Origin: Symbiodinium sp. CCMP2592
Lineage: Eukaryota; Sar; Dinophyceae; Suessiales; Symbiodiniaceae
DNA: 64,000 nt
Direction: 5' to 3'
Assembly: GCA_905221615.1 (NCBI GenBank)
Contig: CAJNDT010000003.1
Span: 993,831-1,057,830 of the forward strand
The notes below the pieces were generated by a model. That model searched no databases and had not been told where the DNA came from. It saw only the letters and a program-made list of their open reading frames with translations. Made by a program: the position numbers and the translations under genes. Numbering within the stretch: the stretch's first letter is position 1; the number at the start of each line of letters is the position of its first letter. Below are positions 30,070 through 40,516 of the stretch, piece after piece.

Positions 30070-30195
30070 GGTTTGTGAGTTTTGCCAAATTGAACCTGCA
30101 TTGACTTGTTCTTTCCCAAAGAGGCGAAGACGTTCATGTGTAGGCCTGCAGCATCTTGCCGTCCTAGGTGACCTTAAGGAATTGGTGATACAGGG

Positions 30196-30383
30196 GCCTG
30201 AGGAATTTCCTATGCTGTTTTTTGGGGAGGGGGATCCTGAGTATAACTATAGTATCATGGGCCTCAAAACCCTATTCTAGCTATTATGGCCCCTATGTAG
30301 ATCCCTTATAGAACGCTTACAAGAGCCCTTAGAATTCCCTGTGACGGAACCTTATTCTGATTATCAGGGCCCCTGCATTAGAG
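30196..30383. mobile_element. Extended TIR element, family G
   Basis: CAGGGGCC near 30200 and GGCCCCTG near 30371, with the family core (CTATAGTATCATGGGCCTC) and an internal CTTATAGAACGCTTACAAGA block that also occurs near 60980. Confidence 0.6.
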
Positions 30384-30387
30384 CCAG

Positions 30388-30480
30388 CTCTACACCCTCC
30401 ATGGCCACTTCAAGCGCCTGGGAAGGTCTGTAGTATCGAGACCCCAACAGGGAGAGGAGAAACGAACCCTAATTTGTTAG
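30388..30480 (+). CDS. Terminal exon
   Basis: After AGAGCCAG the frame reads LYTLHGHFKRLGRSVVSRPQ, QGEEKRTLIC, TAG 30478-30480. Another frame is also open. Confidence 0.45.
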   Translation, partial: LYTLHGHFKRLGRSVVSRPQQGEEKRTLIC

Positions 30481-30731
30481 AGTAAAGGGTTTAGGATTTA
30501 GTTTAGGGGTTTGGGTTTTTCAGGATTTTCGGATTTCGGGTTCGGGGTTTGATTAGGGTTTAAGGATAAGCTGTAAGGAATATTCGGGCTTCGATCCGAC
30601 TGGATTACCTCTCAAGTGCCTCTGCTTCTGAAATCGATTGAACATGCTGGCCCCTAAACCCTTAAACCGCTCCTCCATCAGGCATCCATCTTAGACGACC
30701 ACGTTTCAGACTGTAGCCCTGTGACCCTGAC

Positions 30732-30949
30732 TCACTGAGAACGCTGCCAACGAGACTCAGGGAAGCGGGGAGTAAACCTTGCTACAGCTACCACACTCTG
30801 GCCGCAAATCCTAAACCCCAAACTGCAGTGCAGTAGGAGTTTAGAGCAGTTCACCTTAATATTTTTGAAGTGCTCAAGAACTTTATGCAAGGCTCGTCTT
30901 TGCCAGAATCGAAGTTTTCCTGCACCGAAGCCAGCAACTGATCCCACAT
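30732..30949 (-). CDS. Two-exon small protein
   Basis: Minus strand. ATG 30949 opens MWDQLLASVQENFDSGKDEP and continues to a GT donor after 30855. The intron (30854-30778) ends in AG and is followed by GT, so the first two intron bases repeat at the start of exon 2, as elsewhere here. Exon 2 (30777-30732) reads FTPRFPESRWQRSQ and stops TGA. 46 residues; no family recognised. Confidence 0.5.
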
Positions 30950-31149
30950 GGCTCGTTGAGCAGAAAAAATGCCTTAAATGGCGAGATTTTGGGCGTAGAA
31001 ACTGAAAGATGCTGAAAGTGTATATCTGTGTGTGTGTGTGTGTGCTTAGAGCTCAGGGTGTATGCCAAGCAGGCCCTAGAGACATCTTTACTCTCGACAG
31101 TTCTTAGGCACCTTAGAGGCAAGAGGATCGGAGCAACAGTGCTTTGCAG

Positions 31150-31213
31150 AGGACCTCGAGTACTGGCACACGAGAGCTTTGGATGAGTGGCAACCTCAGT
31201 GTCTGAAGTTCTG
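31150..31213 (+). CDS. Exon candidate, strand uncertain
   Basis: After CTTTGCAG the plus frame reads DLEYWHTRALDEWQPQCLKF up to a GT. The minus strand is also open (LRLPLIQSSRVPVLEVL) and would fit between the two minus-strand exon candidates around it. Confidence 0.35.
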
Positions 31214-31314
31214 TGAAAACCCCCAAACCAAAACCCTATAAGACCCTAAACTTCCCTGAATGGCTTGAGGGAGCCGGGAGTCAGACCGAAACCCTTCAGC
31301 CTGCAATCCTTAAC

Positions 31315-31476
31315 CTGCTGAGCCCTAGAAGCTCCTCCATTCTGATTCTTGAACCCGACTGACTGTTTCTGTGACTGTCCACCTCTGACTCCCGCACGAC
31401 CCAGAGTCCCAACCACCGGTTTAAACAACGGATGAGTAGCCGGAACTTGTGAAAGAAGCACCCCAAGCCCGAACAT
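31315..31476 (-). CDS. First-exon candidate
   Basis: Minus strand. ATG 31476 opens 54 codons (MFGLGVLLSQVPATHPLFKP, then Gly/Gln/Ser-rich) ending CAG|GTTAAGG in phase 0. It may belong to the same gene as the minus-strand exons at 30.7-30.9 kb. Confidence 0.45.
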
Positions 31477-32100
31477 CGGCGTGTAGTGACGGGTATATTT
31501 ACCACAGTTCTATTTGGATTCTATCCTAAGCAGCATTATTAAATACGTGCCCTGAAGCCCTGTCTTTCCTTGTTCGCAACAAGACATCCCTACTACTCGA
31601 CCCAGGCTTCTGTGAGATGCGAATCTTAGAAGCCTTAAGCAGCCGGCGTGACAGCCGTTTTCCCTAAGACCCTCCTCTGATAGGGCTCTGAGTAGTGAGC
31701 ATTCAGATCCCTCTTTTCGTCCCTATGTATACCTCATTCTACCTTCTTCTACCTGGGCTCTTTCTTATTCTACATGGTTCTACCTTTACTCTACCTGATA
31801 TACTTCAGGTTTTGTGGCTGCTAGCCCCAGTTCCCAACCCGTGAACTTGTGAACGGGCGCCCTGCAGGCATCTTCTCCGAAGAGTGACTGATCCCAATCA
31901 CACATTTCTATAAACCATGAAACCCTGAACCCTAATAGAGGGGCCGTAACAAAGACTTATACTATTTTGGGAGCTTACTTATTATAAGTATATAGTATAA
32001 TGAACCCCAATACCTTGTGTTCTAACTATAAAGGCCCCTAGTTTAAACCATCAAGCCCTGAACCCCAAACCCTGAAAACCCCGAACTCCCAAACCGCAAG

Positions 32101-32302
32101 CCATAGCAGCAACGACGAGCCGAACGATGCTAGAACCGCGCCATGCCTCATGAGGATCTTGTGCGGTCGCCAACTTCCAGAGCCCGACGACAATACCAAA
32201 TCTAACAGGCTGGAGCATCCCATCCATAGTTTCCGGGAACCTGCCACAAGGATGCCACGGAATCCTGACAACCCTCAGAAACCTTCTGTGCTAGTCTTCT
32301 AA
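32101..32302 (+). CDS. Terminal exon
   Basis: After CCGCAAG the frame runs 65 codons (SNDEPNDARTAPCLMRILCG, then RQLPEPDDNTKSNRLEHP) to TAA 32300-32302, 23 bp before the ATG of the J-domain gene. Hydrophilic; no family recognised. The minus strand is open too, but codon use favours plus. Confidence 0.5.
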
Positions 32303-32325
32303 ACCGTAAACCCCAAACCCGAACC

Positions 32326-33809
32326 ATGGCCTTTTGCTACTACGAAGCCTTGGGCGTTGGCCGGTCAGCATCGGCCGCCGAGATCAAGTCAGCATCTTTG
32401 GCCGCAGAGAGGCTTCGACTACACAGCATACACTTATGCAGGGACACTAAGAGATCAGATGAGACCCTGACTTGTAGTCAGCTGTTTGGGGTCATGTTTT
32501 CATAAAGGGCGCGGGCAGTAGAGTAGGTTACCCATAGAATCCAAAACAACAATTTTTTAATACAGCAGTTCAGAGGCCCAGGTAGGGCCACAACAGTTGC
32601 GCTTTCTATTACATGTAGTCGACCAGATAGGCTCCGGTTGGCTATACGGGTAGTTCTCTAAAAAAGGGTACCATTTTTAGATCTCAAATGTATGCCACCC
32701 TTCTAAAAAGGAACATAACCCTAAGAAGCACCCTATTTTAGAGAACTACCCCCACCCATCCATCTCTCGCAATCCTTCAGTATCCTGCCCAGAAACATGC
32801 GACGTCTAATCAGCGGATCAGCCCTGAACCCTTGAAACCCTAAACTCCTAAATTCAGAAGTGCTAAAATCCCGAGCAAGGCCCGTAGTTCCAGGGTTTAG
32901 CCTTTGGGGTCGAGGGTTTATGGGTAACAGCTGTTCAGGGCTTAGGGCCGAGCGGTTAGGGGCCATGGGCCAATGAAAGCCCGGATGGTCTGCAGTGATC
33001 CATGTGGCATCGTCAGGTTGTTTTCAATGCCGGATTCGGGCGTACCACGGGTTGAGGGTTCAGGGTCAGCCAACTTGTTCTGACATTTTCCCAAGCGAAA
33101 CACGAATTTGGAACTCCGCTGCTACAGCTGAAGGTTTGATTAGCAGGCCGAAACATGGCATCTGGCAAAGGGCCTCCAGCGCGAAACCGCTGCTTACAGG
33201 TTCTTTGGGCTGTTGCAAGAAAGATTGTATGCACCATAGCCATAGTTACCTTACCCATGACTGGCAACCCTCCGTACTACGTCCTAGGATCCTTGGTTTC
33301 TTCAAGCCCGGTCTTCAAAAGCGAAGGCCTCGAAGCCCGAAGCCATCGAAGCCTTAAAGCCCTGAGCCCTGATCCCACAAGCCCTCGACCACGCAAGCCA
33401 GAAGCCACCGAAACCCCTGCATAAACTCGAATTCCGAGGCTGACGCAGGGGTGAAAAGTCCTGCAAAAAGGCCCTTGCAAACTTTGAGCAACCGGTAGTA
33501 GCAATACTATACTACAATCGTCCTTCAGAAACTGCAAGGGCATATCATGAATATCTGCGTGCAGTTCCACACCCAGCGACCGCATTTTGTTGATCCCTTT
33601 CAAGGGCCTGAATTATAAAGCCACTCACAAAGCGTCAAGAAGACCTACAAACAGCTTAAAGCAGCTCATTGGACAAACCCCAAGCCTTCCAGACTCGCGA
33701 ACCTGGCCCAGGCATACCTTTCCCGGGTCCGCAAGCTCCATCCAGATGCTGGGCCATTTTAGCTTCAGCGTTTATGGGATGTTATGGGGTGTTTCGTTTG
33801 GTTATTGTG

Positions 33810-33877
<68 letters not shown>

Positions 33878-33878
33878 G

Positions 33879-33933
<55 letters not shown>

Positions 33934-35707
33934 TTATTCGGGGATGTATAAGAACCGATAAAGCAGAAGGGGGTGTCAGTGGTTTGCACCAGGGACATAT
34001 GGTGATTTTGCTGAACTAGTGCAGCTTACGTTTTGTAGACCGCGTAGTTGGCATCTGTGCTGAAGTTGGTAATCAACATTAGGGTGTAGGGGTTAGGATT
34101 GTGCAGCATTAAGTAGAGGGTTTAGGATGCAGATTAGGCCGATGATTCGGAGACCATAATGGGATAAAAGAGGGAGACATGGACTAAGCCCAAACCCTAA
34201 GCCCTCAAACCCTAAACCCTTGACCCCTGCAGCCGTAACTTTTGAACCCCTACAGCGCTATACCCATACAGCTTTCAACCCCAAAGCCACACCGAGAGCC
34301 CAGGACGTGGTCGGGCGCGGGGCGCATGCTGCGAGCGAGTACCATCGGGTCAGCGAGGCCATCCGTTGGGGTGAAAGAGGGCTGGGAGGGAAGGCGGCTT
34401 AAAGTCCCTTCCTTTGGATAAGGTCGTAGGGTTGAGGGATAGTTCCTAGACCCTGAACCCTAAAGCAACAGGAGTCTGTGGGACTGAAATGTATGACCCA
34501 GTTCCCCTGGCCCAAGTGGCCTTGCTTGGATGTGTTGGTGACAGGGGATGCAGACGCACAAAGGGGCTGAACAAAACCCTAAAGCAACCGTGTAGTCACT
34601 GTCGTAGCCGATTCCCTTATCGGCAGTAACAAAGCCGTGCTTGAACCCATAGAGGAATAGCCGGCACCCCTTACCAACGCTATGAGCACCTGAAAGCCCC
34701 ACATACTCCCAAATCCGCTCACCAGGTTGTAGGCTTAAACTAGGTCATACTGGGATCCTTAAATTATGATCTCAAAACTACATCCTTAAATAAAGGGGCT
34801 TTAGATTCCCTGGGGCTTTAGCCCCGATCCCCATACGGCAGGCCTTCGAGGTGCTCGGAGACACAAGCCGGCGAAAGGACATTTCATTCAGGTTTCGGGT
34901 TTGGGTCCAAGGCCGCGGTGGTGTTTAGGTGTTGTTCACACAGTCTTTGGGTGGTTTGGGGCAGAGGGTTCCATTCATCGCCTTTGTACAGGCTTCGTTA
35001 ATCTGGTATGACGGTCGTGTGAAGGGCAACTCTAGCGGATGTTATATTGTGTGTCGTTCGGTTTCAAGTTTCTGTTCTTCCCTCGCATTGGCGAAGCTGG
35101 TTTTTGTTTCAGATGTTGTTCGGGATATGCTTCGGCTGCAGCTTTGAGTAAGGCTTAGTATGAAGGGTTTAATGATATTTCACAGACAAACTAATCGCAG
35201 CAACAGACTTTGGATGCAGTGTCTTGCTGCATGTTCCTTCTCTAGGCTCCCGTGCAAACAGGCTGCATGATCAAGCCAGAAATCTATGAACCTCCTCGCC
35301 TAGATCAAGAAGCGCACCTCTGAGTGCCAGATCATAATAGATTATACTAGATCCTTACCACTGCAGTATATTATTGTATATACTTCTTTAGAAGCCGACG
35401 GCCTCTGTCGAGGAGTATGACCAAGCGACGGACTTGAAGCAGCGCGCAACAGACAGAGGTAAGTTGGCAGAGTGTTTTTGTGAATGCTATAGGGGCCTAT
35501 AAACAATTACCACTGCCATTTTGGTGGTTCCTTATTGTAGTTAGAGTAATTATACTGGGCCCCCGGACCCAATTCTAATTATTAAAGGCCCTATATTACG
35601 GGGTTTAGGTTGTGGGCTGCGGCTACTAGCATCAAGCCTGACATTGTGAACCCTAAACCCAAGACCCAACACCGTCAAGTCAGATCAGAGGGCTGAACTG
35701 TCGATGA
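32326..35707 (+). CDS. Small stand-alone J-domain (DnaJ-like) protein, six exons
   Basis: Exons 32326-32391, 33712-33744, 34304-34357, 34842-34877, 35413-35458 and, less surely, 35691-35707. Joined they give about 83 residues: [20 protein letters not shown] (helix I), [11 protein letters not shown] + D (helix II and the HPD motif, split by intron 2), EYHRVSE + AFEVLGD (helix III) and TSRRK + [10 protein letters not shown] (helix IV). Spacing between HPD and helix III is that of bacterial DnaJ. J-domains stimulate Hsp70 ATPase. Introns begin GCATCT, GATGCT, GCCATC, GACATT and GTAAGT; each of the first four ends AG and the next exon repeats the same first two bases. The exon 6 frame is tentative. 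Reading straight through exon 1 meets a stop without HPD. Confidence 0.8.
32648..32751. mobile_element. TIR element, family E-like (GGGTAGTTCTCTAAAA)
   Basis: GGGTAGTTCTCTAAAAAAGG left and TTTTAGAGAACTACCC right; lies inside intron 1 of the J-domain gene. Confidence 0.85.
33153..33424 (+). CDS. 89-codon ORF inside an intron
   Basis: A complete ATG-TAA frame ([20 protein letters not shown], hydrophobic, then a Pro/Arg/Ser-rich half) within intron 1 of the J-domain gene. An overlapping plus frame and a minus frame are also open, so it may be chance. Confidence 0.25.
33806..33931. repeat. (TA)n microsatellite
   Basis: About 120 bp of TATATA with ATGTATATATA variants, inside intron 2 of the J-domain gene. 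It produces Tyr-Ile ORFs on both strands. Confidence 0.95.
34589..34689 (-). CDS. Antisense exon candidate within J-gene intron 3
   Basis: Minus strand: acceptor TTTCAG, frame [20 protein letters not shown] continuing to DSDYT, donor ACG|GTTGCT. A plus frame ([23 protein letters not shown]) covers the same bases. Confidence 0.25.
35487..35594. mobile_element. TIR element, family G, in J-gene intron 5
   Basis: ATAGGGGCCTATAAACAATTA left, TTATTAAAGGCCCTATAT right. Confidence 0.7.
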
Positions 35708-36110
35708 ACAAACGACCGTTTTCTTAAAGGGGCTTCGCATCAGGATCCCTGGTATGACATTTAAGTTTCCAGCTTTTGCATGTTAGAGTTTTATAGGTTT
35801 AGGCTAGCGTGTGGCCAATGATTAGGGCTTATAGGTTTGCAAGTTAAGGGATGTTCAGGGATTCTAATTTTGGTGATTTCCATTCTTATCGTGGCATGGA
35901 TGTTTATGGTATCAGGGATGCTCATGGTCTACACGGCTGATATTCGGCTGATGTTTTCTGTTTCAACATACGGAAAACCTCCCCGAGGTTCTCGGAGGCA
36001 TGCCGACTCTGCAACATCGTCGGCACGTTCATCGCAGGGTGCAAGAGGCAGGCATTGCTCCAGACTGTACCTGTTAAACATGATAGGTCATATCCTTTAT
36101 ATTTATTTAC

Positions 36111-36112
36111 CC

Positions 36113-36148
<36 letters not shown>
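36111..36148. repeat. (TA)n microsatellite
   Basis: CCTATATATATATATATACA followed by a further TA run. Confidence 0.9.
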
Positions 36149-36854
36149 GCGAGACTATACCAGCCCTGCAAGACCTCGCTCTCTTCCTGTTAAGGCCCTT
36201 TGACTAGGCCGTGAAGTCTGGAGCCCGGACTTCTTGCAGATGTCTCGCATTGTGAACTTTTGGGTGGTTTTGATAGGCTCAATGCTAAGGGGCTGGATGT
36301 ACTAGCCTGCAGCTTGTGGACTCATCAGACTGCAGCCTAGACCCTGAATTGTAGTATGTGTTGCTGCAGAACCTGGTTCATGGCATTACGGACCTTTTTT
36401 AGGAAAGCAAGGTAACCACCAACAAAGGTACTACAACTCACAATCTAGAGTCCAGGCAGAAGAAATGAAATCCCGGGCCGGCCCGGGCCAATCCCAGCGG
36501 ATACCGGCAATGCCCAAGCCGTTCTCATCCTGCGAGCAGCAACCTGCGTACGAAGGCCGTGCTCCCGATTTCGACGCTTGGGCGCAGCGCGGGCAAACTG
36601 AGGCCTCCCGTGAATCCTTACGGGTACTTAGAAATAATCTTTAATTTTGGGTCATTATAATCCCTAAGAAACAGCTGAAATTAAAATTGTTGCTAGGGTT
36701 CTAAGTTCAGTCTAGAGTCGAATCGAGCTCAGATTGACTGCCTAGGGTGTACGACCTACAGGGGTTGGGTTTTGAAGGGCTTAGTTTTGATGTTAAGGAC
36801 GGGGGTTTCGTAGACCATGGTCTGCACTAACCACACATGACCATCCAGTGAACT

Positions 36855-36960
36855 TACAGTAGAAGCCAGAAGGTTGGAATATCATTATCCTAACCCTTCT
36901 ATGGTAAATTATAGGGGATCCTACCATGAAACCATATTCCAACTTTCTGGAGTTCCCTGT
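36855..36960. mobile_element. TIR element, family D
   Basis: ACAGTAGAAGCCAGAAGGTT left and AACTTTCTGGAGTTCCCTGT right, opposite orientation to the 41810 copy. Confidence 0.85.
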
Positions 36961-37000
36961 ACACTATTTCTATTATTTCAATGATTTACAATTATTTACA

Positions 37001-37040
37001 ATATATATATATATATATATATTGGTATATATATATATAA
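37001..37040. repeat. (AT)n microsatellite
   Basis: Two TA runs separated by TTGG. Confidence 0.9.
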
Positions 37041-37090
37041 TTATATAGAAGAAATAGGGTAGCTAAATAGACCCCAGAGGTATATTACAG

Positions 37091-37157
37091 CTTCTGTTGG
37101 AGGCTTTGCGCTGGTATCGCATGCCCATCCCAGAGTTCGCCTGGCGCGGCTCGCTCT
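37091..37157 (+). CDS. Exon ending at a TIR element
   Basis: After ATATTACAG the frame reads LLLEALRWYRMPIPEFAWRG then SL, meeting the element's TGT duplication at 37157-37159, which would provide a GT donor. Without the element the frame would run VLLF and stop. Confidence 0.5.
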
Positions 37158-37159
37158 GT

Positions 37160-37351
37160 CCCAAAGGGTCCAAGTGTCATCCTGGTATATGGGAGTTTCC
37201 GAAAATAGGGGTACCTTATTCTGGGGGCCGTATAATCAGGATCCCATTATTTAGGGTACTATATTAGGGTCCCCTATTTTCGGAAACTCCCATATACTTA
37301 TAGGGCATTTTGGGGATCGTATGTCCCATGATGATACTTGGACCCTTTGGG
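37160..37351. mobile_element. TIR element, family C, TGT TSD, hosting family A
   Basis: CCCAAAGGGTCCAAGTGTCA left, CTTGGACCCTTTGGG right, TGT on both sides. Split by the family A copy at 37191-37291. Confidence 0.9.
37191..37291. mobile_element. TIR element, family A, nested, ATAT TSD
   Basis: GGGAGTTTCCGAAAATAGGG and perfect inverted end. Its removal restores the host element's GGTATATACTTATAGGG. Confidence 0.95.
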
Positions 37352-37941
37352 TGTGTTTTGTTATTTTGAGGTTGGAGGTTTGGGTTTGAGGTTGGGTTTT
37401 GGGTTGGGCAGCGGAACAGGTTTAGGGTTCTGGTTGTGAGTTGGGGGGCTCTAGGGTACGGCCTCGTCGTTTTGGCAGAGGCGACCTGGCGTTGCGACTG
37501 GGGGTTAGCAGTGGCCCGTAGCCGTAGTCTTTCTGGAGGTCTCTGTAGTAGTTGAGTTTCCGATGGCTCCAGGTCTAACTCAGGCGCCCGTGATGTCAGT
37601 TCGGTAATGCCCTGTCTTGCTGAAAGCAAAGCCTTGAATTTCATCCGAAATACCATCGTAGGTGATTGGGCTTTTGTGTGAGGAGGGGTTCAGGTTCTAG
37701 GCTCTGCTTGCAATGCTTCTATCTTTGAGCTGTGAAGCTCCAGAAACGGTCGGTTCCCGCACCTTGCGCGCAGTTCGCGCCTGAACTTAAACCCAGCCCT
37801 TCCAGTTCTGAATCCTGAGCCGTTTCAAGTTACAAACCTTCTTGAAAAAAAAGGGGCGCCCCTAAACCGCCTGAGACTTGAAGCGCCTGGACTTTAGAAA
37901 TCCAAGCTCGCACACCCTGAAGCTTTAATGTCATGCTTTTG

Positions 37942-38031
37942 CCCAGAGGGTCCAAGTATCATGCTGGTATATACTTATAGGGCATTTTGGGGGTCTAAGT
38001 ATGTCCCATGATGATACTTGGACCCTTCGGG
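37942..38031. mobile_element. TIR element, family C, TTG TSD
   Basis: CCCAGAGGGTCCAAGTATCA left, CTTGGACCCTTCGGG right, TTG on both sides. Confidence 0.9.
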
Positions 38032-38383
38032 TTGGTTTCTACGTATCATCCTTTCTGTGATCAGTCTCACACTTTGAATGTAGCTATTGCTCTACTATCA
38101 TTGTCACTGTTGTTGCTACCGGACAGGGCAAGCGGCACATCGTTTCATGACATCTCCACCAGCAGACCATACTCATAAACGATCATTCCCACGATCATTT
38201 TGCTTACCATTGTTTTCACCATTACCATTGTCACAGCCATTATCACTGCTACCACAACTGCCATCATTATCAGTTGATGGCTACAGTTTCAATGCTAGCT
38301 AATTGTGTTTTAGGGCCTCTAGGGGCTGTGCCAACGGGCGGGCAGCGCAAGTAGAAGCCTGAAGCAAGGCCACACACCCGCCC

Positions 38384-38803
38384 TTGTGTTTGACCCTCCC
38401 CTTGCCCACTCAGCCCGCGTCGGCCCTCCATGTAGCACGCACCCCTCCTATTAATGATGCGCGCCCGTTGGGGGCTCCCGCAACCCACTCAAAAACTGGC
38501 AAAACATCGCCTCGCGCCGCAGGGCCGGTTGCGGGTGCCCGAGTGCTCATGATGCTCACCGGCTGGCCTCCTGTGGTCGTCCACGGTGGCCCCGAAACCC
38601 GCCATAGCCTGGGGAATGGCTGCGAAACGCGTGCGCGTTCCGGCGCGGGCCGTCGTGGCTTTTCGGGGACCGAGCGCTGCCCGATTTCTTCCAAGTGGCC
38701 CAACCGAATCGCTGACCCAGTCCCAAAGCTGAGCCCAGGCGTTCACAGCCTTTGGTGCGAGATTTCCGGTCGCCAGCAGGCGAAGTGCTCGAGTGTCAGC
38801 TAA
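38384..38803 (+). CDS. GC-rich block with long open frames on both strands
   Basis: A 139-codon plus ORF (SALHVARTPPINDARPLGAP, Arg/Pro/Gly-rich) faces 97- and 109-codon minus ORFs. Base composition is clearly more GC-rich than its surroundings and the telomere-like motif is absent. It may be an exon cluster, an insertion, or foreign DNA; I cannot assign a function or a strand with confidence. Confidence 0.3.
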   Translation: MCLTLPLPTQPASALHVARTPPINDARPLGAPATHSKTGKTSPRAAGPVAGARVLMMLTGWPPVVVHGGPETRHSLGNGCETRARSGAGRRGFSGTERCPISSKWPNRIADPVPKLSPGVHSLWCEISGRQQAKCSSVS

Positions 38804-38879
38804 GGGTTTCTTGCACATTTGATCAAGGTGCCTTAAACGAATCTTTAACGGCCCTTTTTTAACAGCCGAAATTTTTACC

Positions 38880-38975
38880 AGTACGTACTATTTGCGCGGC
38901 TCCTTGTTATAATGTACAATTATAGTATAATATGCCCCAAAACCCTAGTCTTATGATTACGGCCCCTATATTATG
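38880..38975. mobile_element. Degenerate TIR element, family G
   Basis: Family core GGCTCCTTGTTATAATGTAC and AAAACCCTAGTCTTATGATT with the right end GGCCCCTATATTATG; the left end is lost. Confidence 0.5.
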
Positions 38976-39026
38976 AGGTTTCTGTAAGGGTTGCTTGAGG
39001 GGAATTGTCAAGGTCTGTAAGGGTCC

Positions 39027-39473
39027 TTGGAAGGTGCTTTGGTGCAGTTCGGGGGATTAGGGTTCATGGCTTCGGGTTTTAACAGGTTTGCAATGGTCGA
39101 TACCCATAGGCTCCATCGTAGTTCCTTTTTGGGATTACCTTATAGGATTCTACATGTGAACCCCAACAAGGAACTACTATGGAGCCTAGGGGTATCTGAA
39201 ACATCAGGAGTGAGGGGAAGCAAGGCGGTGCTGTACCCCAACAGCTCTGCACTGGGCTGCAGAAGGACTGTGGGGCCAGGAACCCCAAACTCCGAAACTC
39301 CAAGCTCTTGCTGGCTTCCGGCAGATGTCGCTTGCGGCCTTCACCGAGCTGTTGCGCCGGCGATGGCGCAGTGCGAGGCCAGCAACACGGCAGCGGTTCA
39401 GGTGTGTTCCATACCTCAGTATCTTTTGATTAATGGAAAAGGTTGGGACGGGCAAGATGCAAATCTACGTTAG
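39027..39473 (+). CDS. 148-codon ORF running through a TIR element
   Basis: Open from 39027 to TAG 39471. The element at 39103-39192 happens to be open in this frame. Downstream: GSKAVLYPNSSALGCRRTVG, a Cys/Ala-rich central part, and QCEASNTAAVQ before a CAG|GTGTGT donor-like site. Removing the element with one TA instead joins LTGLQWSI to SETSGVRG. Either reading is possible. Confidence 0.45.
   Translation: MEGALVQFGGLGFMASGFNRFAMVDTHRLHRSSFLGLPYRILHVNPNKELLWSLGVSETSGVRGSKAVLYPNSSALGCRRTVGPGTPNSETPSSCWLPADVACGLHRAVAPAMAQCEASNTAAVQVCSIPQYLLINGKGWDGQDANLR
39103..39192. mobile_element. TIR element, family B variant (TAGGCTCC), TA-flanked
   Basis: CCCATAGGCTCCATCGTAGT left, ACTACTATGGAGCCTAGGGG right, TA on both sides. 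Confidence 0.85.
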
Positions 39474-39660
39474 ATAGGATTGAGCTGCTACAGTAAAAGA
39501 GGCCAGTAAAATTAACTACGAGTAAGATTAGCTAACGCCCATCATCAACAGAATGGATTAACAAGTGCTTGACAAAGACACCCGCACTAAATATCACATT
39601 GGCACCAACCCAAAACCCTAGACTTTAACCCAAGGATAACCCACGATTAGTCCGAGCCGT

Positions 39661-39860
39661 ATGTCCGGTGCCGGGTCCAGCTCCCTGCAGGGTCGGTTTG
39701 GGAGTTTCCGAAAATAGGGGGGTTACCCTATTTTGGGGTCCTTATAACAAGGATCCTATACTACTTAGAATACTATATTAGGGTCCCCTCTTTTGGGAAA
39801 CTCCCGTTTGGGTTTCGGGAGGAGTTGCTATCATGTCTTGTTCGTCTTTGCAGGTTTTAG
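39661..39860 (+). CDS. 29-residue frame restored by removing a TIR element
   Basis: ATG 39661 opens MSGAGSSSLQGR. Removing 39700-39805 with one GTTT gives FGFREELLSCLVRLCRF and TAG 39858-39860; CAG|GTTTTAG at 39853 could equally be a donor, making this a first exon. Confidence 0.4.
39700..39805. mobile_element. TIR element, family A, GTTT TSD
   Basis: GGGAGTTTCCGAAAATAGGG left, GGGAAACTCCC right, GTTT at 39696-39699 and 39806-39809. Confidence 0.9.
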
Positions 39861-40516
39861 ATCGTTGTTTAGACTACATGCATCTGCAATACTGCTCTTA
39901 GTATTTTTAAGCAATCATATATTTCGTAGATTTCATCATCTTTCCGCTCAGCCCTTTCGATGAATGTAGGATGATGTAGGAATGTGGGTCAATCGGGGTC
40001 CCACCTTTAGCTTTTGGCGGGCTCTTGTAGTTGAGCGTTCTATTCGCAAAGTAAGATGGACCCTAAACCCTAAGTTTCGTATTTCTAGGGTATCGGGTAA
40101 GAAGGAACAAGAGGGCCCCCAGCCCTAAATCCGAAGCAACACGATAAAAATCTCCCTACACCCTAAACCGTGCGAAGGGTTGCGCAAGAGCTCCTGAGGG
40201 CTGAGTTTTCGTCTGTCTTTTGATGTGCCCGTAATGTGGGCCGTCTCTCCTGGCCTCAGGGAGGCCTTCTTTGGAGTCGCTCGTTCGCTTGGGACTTCGG
40301 TGAAAAAGGGGCTCAAAAAAAAAATCGTGCGTCTAAATCCTAAACCCTGAACACCAAAACCGGAGAAGACATGCCTCAACGCCTTAACGACATCTATGCA
40401 GTTGAACAGGCAAACTTCCTTATGAAACGCTCGTAAAGCCCTTCAGAAAACTCATACAAAGTCCTTTAAAACCCAAGAACGCCCACCATGAAACATGAAA
40501 TCCCAAACACCTTGAA

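Noticed and set aside
33587-34019. 116-124 codon ORFs over the (TA)n tract
   Set aside because: Tyr-Ile runs from the microsatellite; only the 33-base J-domain exon inside is supported.
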